From NCBI GenBank assembly GCA_902634885.1, contig CACPLR010000005.1, positions 44,225 to 108,224 on the forward strand: 64,000 bases of DNA, given 5' to 3'. Shown one piece after another: positions 34,325 through 42,804 of the stretch; within the stretch, counting starts at the first letter, position 1, and the number at the start of each line of letters is the position of its first letter. A program made the translations under genes and the position numbers. The DNA comes from an uncultured Pelagibacteraceae bacterium (lineage in GTDB: Bacteria; Pseudomonadota; Alphaproteobacteria; Pelagibacterales; Pelagibacteraceae). Under the pieces are notes generated by a model. It did no database searches. It was not told where the DNA came from and was given only the letters and a program-made list of their open reading frames with translations.

Positions 34325-35173
34325 ATGATTTTAATCGATGGAAAAAAAGCTGCGGCTGAACTTAGACAGGAACTAAAAGAAGAAGTTTCTGAATTAAAAA
34401 AAAAATATAATCAGGTTCCTGGTTTAACAGTAATACTAATAGGAGATTTAACTCCTAGTCAAATTTATGTGAGAAATAAGGAGAAATCAGCAATTGAGGT
34501 CGGCTTAAAATCTGATGTAATAAGGTATCCAGACTCTGTCGAAGAAAAAACTGTTTTAGAAAAAATTGAAGAGCTAAATAAAGATAATAGTGTCTCAGGA
34601 ATTTTAGTACAGCTTCCACTGCCAAAACATATTGATAAACAGAAAGTTATTGAGGCTATTGATCCAGCAAAAGATGTTGATGGATTTCATCCTATGAATG
34701 TTGGTAATTTATCTTCCGGATATGAAAGCTCAATTCCATGTACACCTCTTGGATGTTATCTACTTATTAAAAAAATTGAACCTAACTTAAACGGAAAAAA
34801 GGCAGTTGTAGTTGGTAGATCAAATTTAAACGGAAAGCCCATGACACAATTATTATTAAAGGAAAATTGTACTGTAACTATCACTCATTCAAAAACAAAA
34901 GATTTAAAAAAAGAGTGTTTAGAGGGGGATATTATCGTAGCAGCAGTTGGTATCCCTGAATTAGTAAAAGGTGACTGGGTTAAAAAAGATGCAATTGTTA
35001 TAGATGTTGGAATTAATAAAACGGAAAAAGGTATAGTTGGAGATGTAGCATTTGATGAAGTTTCAAAAGTTTCAAGAGCATTAACACCCGTTCCTGGAGG
35101 TGTTGGCCCAATGACTATTGCGTGTTTACTAAAAAACACAATAGATTGTTTCAAAAGATCACAAAAAAATTAA
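34325..35173 (+). CDS. folD: Methylenetetrahydrofolate dehydrogenase/cyclohydrolase
   Basis: A 282-aa bifunctional C1-folate enzyme (NADP-dependent dehydrogenase plus cyclohydrolase). Motifs: the catalytic lysine region GDLTPSQIYVRNKEKSAIEVG (Y/K), GILVQLPLPKHID, DPAKDVDGFHPMNVG, the NADP site VVGRSNLNGKPMTQLLL, and the C-terminal LTPVPGGVGPMTIACLL. It supplies 10-formyl-THF, which PurH in this window uses. Confidence 0.98.
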   Translation: MILIDGKKAAAELRQELKEEVSELKKKYNQVPGLTVILIGDLTPSQIYVRNKEKSAIEVGLKSDVIRYPDSVEEKTVLEKIEELNKDNSVSGILVQLPLPKHIDKQKVIEAIDPAKDVDGFHPMNVGNLSSGYESSIPCTPLGCYLLIKKIEPNLNGKKAVVVGRSNLNGKPMTQLLLKENCTVTITHSKTKDLKKECLEGDIIVAAVGIPELVKGDWVKKDAIVIDVGINKTEKGIVGDVAFDEVSKVSRALTPVPGGVGPMTIACLLKNTIDCFKRSQKN

Positions 35174-35182
35174 ATTATTACT

Positions 35183-36241
35183 GTGAAAAAATTAGCAATT
35201 TTTATTGTTATTTTTTTAACTTATAACTCATTCACAATAAGTATGGAAAATAAACCTTATCATCACTTACCAGATGGGACATTTCGAAATCCAGAGGGAT
35301 CCCCTGAGAGAAATAAAAATTTTAATTGGTCATTTAAAAAGTTTAGACAAGAAAAAAAAAATTTGGATATGACTGTTCCAAGTGATCATGTTGTAGAAAA
35401 AAGTAATGTAATTAAAGAATTTAATAGCCTAAAAAATGATGATTATATTGGTTGGATTGGGCATGCTACTTTTTTGATTAAATTAGGTGAGACCACTATT
35501 ATTACAGATCCTGTTTTTTCTAAAAATGCTGGACCACTTATATTTGGGCCAAAAAGATTTACTGAACCAGCTTTAAATTTAGATGAATTACCAGAAATAA
35601 ATTTATTTTTACTAACTCATAACCATTATGATCATCAAGATATGAGTACAATAAGAAAATTCCCATACAAGCAAGCAAAAGTAATGCTTCCTCTAAAACT
35701 AGGAAAATATTTTAAACGGTATAAGGACGTTAATGAAATGGATTGGTATGACGAGATCACAGTGAATAATGATTTAAATGTAACTTTTTTACCCGCAGTT
35801 CATTGGTCCAAAAGAAGCTTGACGGATACTAATAAAAGTTTGTGGGGAAATTTTTTGATTAATTACAAGGGCAAAAAAATACTTTTTGCTTGTGATACAG
35901 GTGTTGGAAATATTTACAAAGATCTTGGTGAGAAATATGGACCAATAGATTTAACGATTTTAAATATAGGTGCTTATAACTTTTACCCCATGGCACCCTA
36001 TAAAGATAAATCAACTTATCACACAAATCCAGAGGAAGCATTGAGCATAGCCAGAAATCTTAAAAGTAAAAAGGTTTTAGGAATGCACTGGGGAACATTT
36101 GTACTCTCCTTAGAACCAATTATGGAGCCAAGGCAAAGATTTAAAGATAATGCTCAAAATTATGGATTTAAAAAAGAAGACGCTTTGATTTTTAAAATTG
36201 GTGAATTTCAGTCTCTGAAAAGTCTATTAAATTATAATTAA
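35183..36241 (+). CDS. Exported metallo-beta-lactamase-fold hydrolase (NAPE-PLD/RomA-like)
   Basis: A 352-aa protein with an N-terminal signal-like segment (MKKLAIFIVIFLTYNSFTIS; GTG start). The hydrolase domain has IGWIGHATFLIKLGETTIITDPVFS, the metal motif LLTHNHYDHQDMSTI (HxHxDH), PAVHWSKRS, FACDTGVG and a final HWGTFVLSLEP. This matches the MBL-fold group that includes N-acyl-phosphatidylethanolamine phospholipase D and RomA. The substrate is unknown, and a periplasmic or outer-membrane lipid is plausible. It is last in the hemC run and convergent with the OGT-like gene at a 17-bp distance. Confidence 0.9.
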   Translation: MKKLAIFIVIFLTYNSFTISMENKPYHHLPDGTFRNPEGSPERNKNFNWSFKKFRQEKKNLDMTVPSDHVVEKSNVIKEFNSLKNDDYIGWIGHATFLIKLGETTIITDPVFSKNAGPLIFGPKRFTEPALNLDELPEINLFLLTHNHYDHQDMSTIRKFPYKQAKVMLPLKLGKYFKRYKDVNEMDWYDEITVNNDLNVTFLPAVHWSKRSLTDTNKSLWGNFLINYKGKKILFACDTGVGNIYKDLGEKYGPIDLTILNIGAYNFYPMAPYKDKSTYHTNPEEALSIARNLKSKKVLGMHWGTFVLSLEPIMEPRQRFKDNAQNYGFKKEDALIFKIGEFQSLKSLLNYN

Positions 36242-36258
36242 TTCTTTCTAATGAATTT

Positions 36259-37941
36259 TCAGCAATTAACTAAAGATTTAAATATATTTTCTAATTCAGG
36301 AATTACATTTTTATTTTCATAAAGATACTTATCAGCCTGTTGTCTATAATATTTTTTTAATTCATAGTTATCTGAGTTGGCTAATTCTACACATTTAGAG
36401 ACATAATTTTCTAAATTATCGGTTACAGGAGGGTTTTCTATTTTCATTTGTTTATATGCTCCTGTTACAATTCTGCTTTTTAGGTACTCTGTAGGCATTG
36501 TGACAGTTGGAGTACCGTAAAACATGGATTCATGAAATGAATTTCCAGCTCCAAACCAAAATGGATCTAATATTACAGAAGAAGACCCACAATAATTTAA
36601 ATATTCTTCAACAGTTAATCTTTCTATAAATTTTATTCTGTCAATTCCTTCTGGGATTTTTTTTTTTAGTCTCTCAAAAAAAAGTTTATTTAATACTTTA
36701 TTTCCATCTTGAATAAATATGATTTGTCCTTTTTTATCTTCATATAGAATTTTTTTTATAGCCTCGTCAAATGATGGATGCATTTTTATTAAAGTTTGAG
36801 GACAGAAATAAATCTTTTTATTATTTAGTTGATCTTCCGAAATTTGATTTATTACTTTAGGTTTATAAAAATACATTGGCAAATAATCCGACAGAATGAC
36901 TTTTTCACTGTATCGATTTTTATATCCTTCAACTTCTAACAAATTAGATGATAAAAAATAATCTATTTTATAATTACCTGTAGTTTCAGGATGTCCCCAA
37001 CTTGTAATTTGATACTTTGCAAGTTTGACTAATGTTAAATAAAATAAGTCAGTGGACATGTGAATGTCGGGATAAAATAATATATCTAAATTTTTTGACG
37101 CGATTAAATCTACTTTGTCTTGAAATTCTTTTGGCAAAATAAAGTTTTTATGATTATATAAAACTTCATTCTCATTTATTTCTATAAATTTTTCCCCAGG
37201 TAAAGTTTTGTTTGAATGAAATACAAATATATCAAAAATATTTTTATCTATTTTATATATTATACCTCTAAAAAGTTTCATTATAGTATGATCTGTAAAA
37301 AACTCTGAAATGAAACCAATAGTTATTTTCTCATTCTTTTTTGATGTATCTATCTTAAAGTTTTCTATTTCTGGGTAAATTTTTTTGTAAAGTTTTGTCA
37401 GTTTTGTGTTAATCGCTAAATTATCTTTGCCGTCATATGATAGTTCAAAATTTATTGGCTTTAAAAGAGAATTTGACAAACTCAAGTTTGGTAGTCTTTC
37501 ATCAGAAATTAGACTATCTATTTCCTGGTAGAATTTTTCTCTGGTCTCTTTAATTTCATCTTCAGAACTAAAAAAGTTTGGATAAAAAATTTTTGACCTA
37601 ATTTGATTTTTAGGGTTATATTTTTTTTTTTTTAAAGCGTGTTTTTGAAGATTTTTAAGTTTAGAATATTCATTTTGATCTATATAAGTATAAAGTAATA
37701 GTTCATAACCGACTTCATCTCCCTCTTTATTTAAAGAAATTAAATTTAAAAGTACCTTTTCAGCCTTATCATATTTTTTTATTTTTATGTAAATTTTAGA
37801 TAAATTTTCTAAAGCAGGTATGCTTTGAGGGGCATATTCAAGTGTCTTTTTAAAATAATCTATTGCCTCTAAATATTTTTTTTTAGAATATAAATCTATT
37901 CCTTTTTGAAAGTTAATTTTTGCTAACTCTACAACGTTCAT
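36259..37941 (-). CDS. TPR glycosyltransferase of the OGT/SPINDLY type (GT41)
   Basis: A 560-aa cytoplasmic protein. N-terminal TPRs (about 10-110: FQKGIDLYSKKKYLEAIDYFKKTLEYAPQ) lead into a GT-B catalytic region with ITIGFISEFFTDHTIMKLFRGIIYKID, NLDILFYPDIHMS, ITSWGHPETTGNYKIDYFLSS and VILDPFWFGAGNSFHESMFYGTPTVTMP (UDP-binding C-terminal half). Family members O-glycosylate proteins with GlcNAc or fucose; bacterial copies often modify surface proteins. The acceptor is unknown here. It is monocistronic, with no other glycan genes adjacent. Confidence 0.88.
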   Translation of the reverse strand: MNVVELAKINFQKGIDLYSKKKYLEAIDYFKKTLEYAPQSIPALENLSKIYIKIKKYDKAEKVLLNLISLNKEGDEVGYELLLYTYIDQNEYSKLKNLQKHALKKKKYNPKNQIRSKIFYPNFFSSEDEIKETREKFYQEIDSLISDERLPNLSLSNSLLKPINFELSYDGKDNLAINTKLTKLYKKIYPEIENFKIDTSKKNEKITIGFISEFFTDHTIMKLFRGIIYKIDKNIFDIFVFHSNKTLPGEKFIEINENEVLYNHKNFILPKEFQDKVDLIASKNLDILFYPDIHMSTDLFYLTLVKLAKYQITSWGHPETTGNYKIDYFLSSNLLEVEGYKNRYSEKVILSDYLPMYFYKPKVINQISEDQLNNKKIYFCPQTLIKMHPSFDEAIKKILYEDKKGQIIFIQDGNKVLNKLFFERLKKKIPEGIDRIKFIERLTVEEYLNYCGSSSVILDPFWFGAGNSFHESMFYGTPTVTMPTEYLKSRIVTGAYKQMKIENPPVTDNLENYVSKCVELANSDNYELKKYYRQQADKYLYENKNVIPELENIFKSLVNC

Positions 37942-37981
37942 TATATATCGATTTTCTACTAAAAATATTAATTTCTAGTAA

Positions 37982-39043
37982 TCAATTTTTTTCCATTATC
38001 CACAAACCATCTTCACTTAAAAATAAAATCTTTCCATTTTTAGGATGAACTTGAATATCTCTAATTCTTCCAATTTCTCCTTTAAAAATAATCTCTTCGT
38101 CTACTTTATTTAAGTCATCAAATTTCAATTTCCTTAAAGATTGATCTTTAAGAGATGTAATTAACGCATGACCATTCCATTCAATAAATTCTTCACCCTT
38201 ATAAATAGTAATTGCACTTGTTGCTATTGAAGGGACCCAATATTTTATTGCTTTTGTAAATCCTGGTTTCCATTTAGGACCTATAGGTAAACCCGAGTAA
38301 TTCTTTCCTCCCCAACCAAGAATTTTCCAACCATAATTTTCACCTTTTTTTGCTTCACCAAACCAATCTCCACCTTTAGCACCGTGATTACTCATATAAA
38401 CTTTACCGTCAAAAGGCGAAACAGTCAGTCCTTGGGGATTTCTAATACCAATTTGATAAATTTCAGGTAACCAGTCGGGTTTTCCATCAAATTTAGGATT
38501 ATCATTTGGAATACTTCCATCTAAATGAATTCTGATTATGCTACCTGGATGTTTTGATGCATCTTGTGCAATCATTCCTTTGCCTCTTTCACCAGCTGAC
38601 GCATAAAGATATTTACCCTTAATGGCTAATCTAGAACCAAAGTGATAGCCAGAATCTATTGGAGGATTAGCTTGGAATATATTTTTAAAAACTAAATTTT
38701 TTTTATCTAAATTTGCTAAAGCTATTGAGGTACTAGTCTTCCTATTTCCTCTATTTTCTGTATATGAAATCCAAACTTTATTTTCTTGATGTAGAATATC
38801 AAGCAGCCCTCCTTGTCCATCCTCCAAAAAATTAAGATTGTGCTCAACATCGTTAACTTGATTATTAATAATATTTACAATTTTAATGAGACCACTTTTT
38901 TCAGTTATTATCATTTCATCATTATTTAAAAAAGAAGAGCCCCAAGGATTATTTAAATTAGCAATCTTTACAAATTTAAAGTTTTCTGAATTAGCTTTTG
39001 AAAATGAAAGTATAAAAATAAATAGAAAAAAAAATTTTTTCAC
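37982..39043 (-). CDS. PQQ-dependent sugar (aldose) dehydrogenase
   Basis: A periplasmic soluble glucose/sorbosone-dehydrogenase-type beta-propeller. I take GTG 39043 as start because it gives the signal peptide VKKFFFLFIFILSFSKANS and lies one base after the SDR stop; the track start (39079) would place 12 non-signal residues in front. Family features: NPWGSSFLNNDEMIITEKSGLI, DGQGGLLDILHQ, GSRLAIKGKYLYASAGERG, YQIGIRNPQGLTVSPFDGKVYMSNHGAKGGD and LKFDDLN. The likely cofactor is PQQ; no pqq genes are in the window. Confidence 0.9.
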   Translation of the reverse strand: MKKFFFLFIFILSFSKANSENFKFVKIANLNNPWGSSFLNNDEMIITEKSGLIKIVNIINNQVNDVEHNLNFLEDGQGGLLDILHQENKVWISYTENRGNRKTSTSIALANLDKKNLVFKNIFQANPPIDSGYHFGSRLAIKGKYLYASAGERGKGMIAQDASKHPGSIIRIHLDGSIPNDNPKFDGKPDWLPEIYQIGIRNPQGLTVSPFDGKVYMSNHGAKGGDWFGEAKKGENYGWKILGWGGKNYSGLPIGPKWKPGFTKAIKYWVPSIATSAITIYKGEEFIEWNGHALITSLKDQSLRKLKFDDLNKVDEEIIFKGEIGRIRDIQVHPKNGKILFLSEDGLWIMEKN

Positions 39044-39044
39044 T

Positions 39045-39755
39045 CTAGGATAGCTTTGATCTTCCGCCATCAACTGCAATTATTTGACCTGTAACCCAAG
39101 AACTTTCCTCAGTAATCAAAAATTTTGCTAGCGAAGCTGAGTCTTTTCCTTCTCCAATTCTTTTAAGAGGATGTGCTTTAGCAATTCCCTCTGCTAAAAC
39201 TTTATTCTTTAACATTGGTTCAGCTATTTTTGAATTTGTTAAACTAGGTGCAATACAATTGACTCTTATATTTGGAGCAAATTCAGCAGCTAATGACACA
39301 GTAAGCCCCTCAACAGCTGCTTTTGTAGACGCAATTATTGAATGATTAGTAAAACCCCTTTGAGCTGCAACAGTTGAAAATAATACTACTGATCCCTTGT
39401 TTTTTTTTAATGACTCTTGATATCCTTTTATTAAGTCTATTGCAGAGTAAAGATTAAGCTTCATACATTTATTTAAATCTGCCTCAGTTATCATCCTGAA
39501 TGGCTTCAGATCAATTGAACCCACACAGTATGCTATACCTTTAACATCCTCTATGTCTGACTTTAATTTTTCTACAAAACCATCATTTAATACGTTGACT
39601 ATAGAGTAATCGCAATTAAATTTTTCAGATAAAGATTTGGTCTGATCTTCATTTCTACCCACTAGGTGAATTTCTTTACCTGCTGAGTATAGCTGTTCTG
39701 CTAAATTAGATCCTATTGCTCCTGTTGCTCCAACTACTAAATATTTATCTGACAT
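39045..39755 (-). CDS. Atypical short-chain dehydrogenase/reductase
   Basis: A 236-aa Rossmann protein with the nucleotide motif VVGATGAIGSNLAEQL, AYCVGSIDLKPF at the NAG position, and a C-terminal SSWVTGQIIAVDGGRSKL typical of classical SDRs. At the active site, Ser is kept (VVLFSTVAAQ) and Lys is kept (IIASTKAAVEG), but the residue four before Lys is Ile, not the catalytic Tyr of YxxxK. It may be a non-catalytic or altered SDR. It sits 28 bp from the divergent photolyase gene; SDRs often accompany photolyase clusters in proteobacteria. Confidence 0.88.
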   Translation of the reverse strand: MSDKYLVVGATGAIGSNLAEQLYSAGKEIHLVGRNEDQTKSLSEKFNCDYSIVNVLNDGFVEKLKSDIEDVKGIAYCVGSIDLKPFRMITEADLNKCMKLNLYSAIDLIKGYQESLKKNKGSVVLFSTVAAQRGFTNHSIIASTKAAVEGLTVSLAAEFAPNIRVNCIAPSLTNSKIAEPMLKNKVLAEGIAKAHPLKRIGEGKDSASLAKFLITEESSWVTGQIIAVDGGRSKLS

Positions 39756-39783
39756 ATTTTTTTTGAAGAGTTATATATAGGTT

Positions 39784-41277
39784 ATGAAATTATTTTTTCT
39801 ACTAGGAAACCAACTATTTGACGAAAAATACTTAGAAAAGTTTAAAAAAGATCATATTTTTTATATGGCCGAGGATTTTCAACTTTGCACTTATGAAAAA
39901 CACCATAAAAACAAAATTTTACTGTTTCTCTCGTCCATGCGGTCGCATGCCGATAGGTTAAAAAAAAGTAAATTTAAAATTGAATATTCAACAATAGAGG
40001 AAAAGACATTTAAACTAGACTACACAGAAAAATTAAAAAAAACTATAAAATCAAAAAAAATAAATGAAATTTCCAGCTTCGAAATTGAAGATAAATTTTT
40101 TGAAAAAAAAATAAGTCAGTTTACCAAAAAAGAAAATATTAAATGGAATATTGTTCAATCACCAATGTTTTTGAATTCAAGACAAAATTTTAAAAAATAT
40201 CTATCAAAATCAAAAAAACCTTTTATGGCTGTATTCTATAAAGATACACGAAGAGAATTAAATATTTTAATTAAAAAAGATGGAACTCCCGAGGGAGGAA
40301 AGTGGAGTTTTGATGAAGATAATAGGAACAAACTACCAAAAAATATTTCAATTCCAAAATTTCCAAAAATAAAAGAGACATCTCATACAAAAAAATTAAA
40401 ACACATCATTGAAAAATATTTTAAAGATCATCCTGGTAACGTGGAAAACTTTTGGTTTGCAACGGAATATGAGGATGTCATCAAGCTATTAAATTTTTTT
40501 ATTAAAGAAAAATCTAATCTGTTTGGTGATTATGAAGATGCTGTTGATCAAAAAGATAATATCTTATTTCACAGTGCTTTAAGTCCCTATTTAAATTTAG
40601 GATTAATTACTCCTGAGCTTATATTGAAAAAAATTCTAGATTTTCATAAGAAAAATAAAATTAGATTAAATTCATTAGAGGGATATATCCGTCAAGTAAT
40701 AGGGTGGAGAGAATTTATGAGAGGTATTTATCAAAGTTATTCTAATGAAATGGAAACGAGAAACTTCTTTAAACAAAATAGAAAAATGAAAAAAAGTTGG
40801 TACGATGGATCAACTGGCCTTCCACCATTAGATTACGCAATCAAGAACGCGTTAAAATATGGATGGTCACATCACATAGAGAGATTAATGATTTTGTCTA
40901 ACATTATGAACCTTTGTGAAATTAAACCTAACATCGTTTATAAATGGTTTATGGAAATGTTTGTTGATTCATCTGATTGGGTAATGGTTCCAAATGTTTA
41001 TGGTATGGGCTTGTTTAGTGATGGAGGTATTTTTGCAACCAAACCTTACATTTGTGGATCCAGTTATTTTATGAAGATGATGGACTTTAAAAAAGGAGAA
41101 TGGTGCAACACAATGGATGGTTTGTACTGGAGGTTTATCAATAGGAATAGAAATTTTTTTTTAAAAAACCCAAGATTGTCGATGATGGTAAGAATTTTTG
41201 ATAAAATGAAAGCTGAAAGAAAAAAACTCATATTAGCCGAGGCAGAAAAATTTATAAAACAAAATACAATCCAGTGA
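39784..41277 (+). CDS. Cryptochrome/photolyase of the PhrB/CryB (FeS-BCP) family, FeS ligands incomplete
   Basis: A 497-aa flavoprotein. The N-terminal DUF523-like photolyase Rossmann domain reads MKLFFLLGNQLFDEKYL...FLSSMRSHADRLKK, followed by the helical FAD domain (RQVIGWREFMRGIYQ, GLPPLDYAIKNALKYGWSHHIERLMILSNIMNL, SDWVMVPNVYGMGLFSDGGIFATKPYI). The family repairs (6-4) photoproducts or senses light and usually binds a 4Fe-4S cluster through a CxxC pair plus two more Cys. Here only Cys378, Cys424 and Cys441 are near, without CxxC, so cluster binding is doubtful. A DUF2256 gene overlaps its 3' end. Confidence 0.92.
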   Translation: MKLFFLLGNQLFDEKYLEKFKKDHIFYMAEDFQLCTYEKHHKNKILLFLSSMRSHADRLKKSKFKIEYSTIEEKTFKLDYTEKLKKTIKSKKINEISSFEIEDKFFEKKISQFTKKENIKWNIVQSPMFLNSRQNFKKYLSKSKKPFMAVFYKDTRRELNILIKKDGTPEGGKWSFDEDNRNKLPKNISIPKFPKIKETSHTKKLKHIIEKYFKDHPGNVENFWFATEYEDVIKLLNFFIKEKSNLFGDYEDAVDQKDNILFHSALSPYLNLGLITPELILKKILDFHKKNKIRLNSLEGYIRQVIGWREFMRGIYQSYSNEMETRNFFKQNRKMKKSWYDGSTGLPPLDYAIKNALKYGWSHHIERLMILSNIMNLCEIKPNIVYKWFMEMFVDSSDWVMVPNVYGMGLFSDGGIFATKPYICGSSYFMKMMDFKKGEWCNTMDGLYWRFINRNRNFFLKNPRLSMMVRIFDKMKAERKKLILAEAEKFIKQNTIQ

Positions 41278-41399
41278 AAAAACAAAATCTACCTTCTAAA
41301 ATATGCCCAATATGTAAAAGATCATTCGCATGGAGACGAAAATGGAAGTTGAACTGGGAACGAGTTAAATATTGTTCTAAAAAGTGTTCGAGATCTTAA
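41274..41399 (+). CDS. DUF2256 small zinc-ribbon-like protein
   Basis: A 41-aa ORF absent from the supplied track. The GTG start overlaps the photolyase stop (GTGA). The translation contains KICPICKRSFAWRRKW, then NWERVKYCSKKCSRS, the complete DUF2256 signature with two CxxC-type pairs (CPIC and CSKKC). DUF2256 proteins are small, probably zinc-binding, and are encoded next to cryptochrome/photolyase genes, exactly as here. The biochemical role is unknown. The stop is one base from the convergent Cys-tail gene. Confidence 0.9.
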   Translation: MKKQNLPSKICPICKRSFAWRRKWKLNWERVKYCSKKCSRS

Positions 41400-41400
41400 G

Positions 41401-41628
41401 TTAGCAGCAAGAGCAACTACTTTTTTTTTCTTTTTTAATCTTTTCAGGATTATCTTTTTCTATTTTATTTTGAGTAACTTTAGGTTCTTCAAAAACTTTT
41501 TTCTTTAAAATTTTATCCTCTATATAAGCATACAATGAGCTAAAACCGATTTTAGAAGCTCTCTTTTCCTCATAGGCTCTTCTACCTTTTAAGTTTTCAA
41601 TAATTTCTAATATTTGAGGATTATTCAT
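41401..41628 (-). CDS. Small hypothetical protein with C-terminal Cys cluster
   Basis: A 75-aa protein. The N-terminal half (MNNPQILEIIENLKGRRAYEEKRASKIGFSSLYAYIEDKIL) is probably helical, the middle is Lys/Glu-rich and likely disordered, and the C-terminus is KKSSCSCC. I do not recognise the family. It lies between the DUF2256 gene and a cryptochrome-like gene, 30 bp from the latter on the same strand. The terminal cysteines could bind metal or form disulfides. Confidence 0.7.
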   Translation of the reverse strand: MNNPQILEIIENLKGRRAYEEKRASKIGFSSLYAYIEDKILKKKVFEEPKVTQNKIEKDNPEKIKKEKKSSCSCC

Positions 41629-41658
41629 AGAATTAATTTATATCACTTAAAATTTTTA

Positions 41659-42795
41659 TTACAAAATATGCTCTATAATTTTGGGAATATATTTTTTAAA
41701 ATTAAAAAATCCTTTGTTACAATATTTCCACGCGTTTTGATCAATGTTTCTATATAAAAAATGTATCTCTAAATGATTCGAATTTAAAAAATCTAAATTC
41801 TCACCTATTGTTGGATATAGACCACAACAATTTTCAATATTTGTTATTTCACTAATGTTAATAATTTCACAATCAATAGATTGATCTTTTAACCTTTTTT
41901 CTTGATCTTTAATTAACTGAGACTTAAATTTCAATAATTTCTCACTTAGCTTTATAGATCTATTATCATTTTTATTAGAAACTAAGTAAATTTTCTTAAA
42001 GTTTTTATCTTTAAAGTCAGTAATTTCAAACGAGAGATTATTTTCAAAAACCAACAGGTTTTTTTCTTCAACGTTTTGTGGGTTTGTAAAATTTTGTTTT
42101 ACTATATTATAAGATTTTTCAGAAACTTTTGGAGGAGCATTTTCATTTAATTTAACATTTTGAAATCTATTGTTAGTGAATTTTTTAATATTCCATTCAC
42201 TCGCTAGGTAATGCTTCCCTTGAGTTTGAATACCCGCAACCCATCTCCATCCAAGAGTATTTGATGCAGCATCACCATCAAAAAGATGCTGCATAAAAAA
42301 TTCCGCACCTAATTGCCAAGGTAATTCTAAAGTAAAAATCCAGATACTAGCAAACCACATTCTTGTATGATTATGTAAATAATTATTCTCTTTAAGTTCG
42401 TTTACCCATTCATTGAAGCAATCTATGTTTGTTTTTCCCTCAATTGCAGACAGGTAATCTTGATTATTTTGAAATTCGTTTTTTATCTTATCTAATTCTA
42501 GAAGATAATCTGTCCAAACATTAGGTCTTAATTCTAACCAACCTTTCCAATATGTTCGCCATAAAACTTCCTGAATAAATTTTTCATTTTTTGAGAAAGA
42601 AAATTTACTTAGTGATTTTTTTATCACCTCTTTTTCATTAATTATCCCATGAGTTATATATGGTGATAAACAAGAAACATTTAACCTTTTTTCAGGACCA
42701 AAATCAAAATTTCTTAATCTAGAATATTCTGCAAGATTATTTTCAACAAAATTATCTAATTGATCTATGGCCTTTGCCCTTGAAGCTTCAAACAT
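41659..42795 (-). CDS. Cryptochrome-like FAD-binding protein lacking the N-terminal antenna domain
   Basis: A 378-aa protein starting directly with the photolyase helical domain: ARAKAIDQLDNFVENNLAEYSRLRN-type helix, LSPYITHGIINEKEVI, FIQEVLWRTYWKGWLELRP, NNYLHNHTRMWFASIWIF, LPWQLGAEFFMQHLFDGDAASNTLGWRWVAG (about residues 1-210). No Rossmann antenna domain precedes it. Instead a C-terminal extension of about 130 residues (247-378) looks alpha/beta (KKIYLVSNKNDNRSIKLSEKLLKFKSQLIKDQEKRL, CEIINISEIT). It probably binds FAD. Whether it repairs DNA or senses light is unknown. It belongs to the same light-related cluster as the PhrB-like gene. Confidence 0.85.
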   Translation of the reverse strand: MFEASRAKAIDQLDNFVENNLAEYSRLRNFDFGPEKRLNVSCLSPYITHGIINEKEVIKKSLSKFSFSKNEKFIQEVLWRTYWKGWLELRPNVWTDYLLELDKIKNEFQNNQDYLSAIEGKTNIDCFNEWVNELKENNYLHNHTRMWFASIWIFTLELPWQLGAEFFMQHLFDGDAASNTLGWRWVAGIQTQGKHYLASEWNIKKFTNNRFQNVKLNENAPPKVSEKSYNIVKQNFTNPQNVEEKNLLVFENNLSFEITDFKDKNFKKIYLVSNKNDNRSIKLSEKLLKFKSQLIKDQEKRLKDQSIDCEIINISEITNIENCCGLYPTIGENLDFLNSNHLEIHFLYRNIDQNAWKYCNKGFFNFKKYIPKIIEHIL

Positions 42796-42804
42796 TGCTT
42801 TTAA

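Noticed and set aside
39784-42795. One gene split by a frameshift into two photolyase parts
   Set aside because: The two photolyase-like genes are on opposite strands, each contains its own FAD-binding helical domain, and two small genes lie between them, so they are separate genes.
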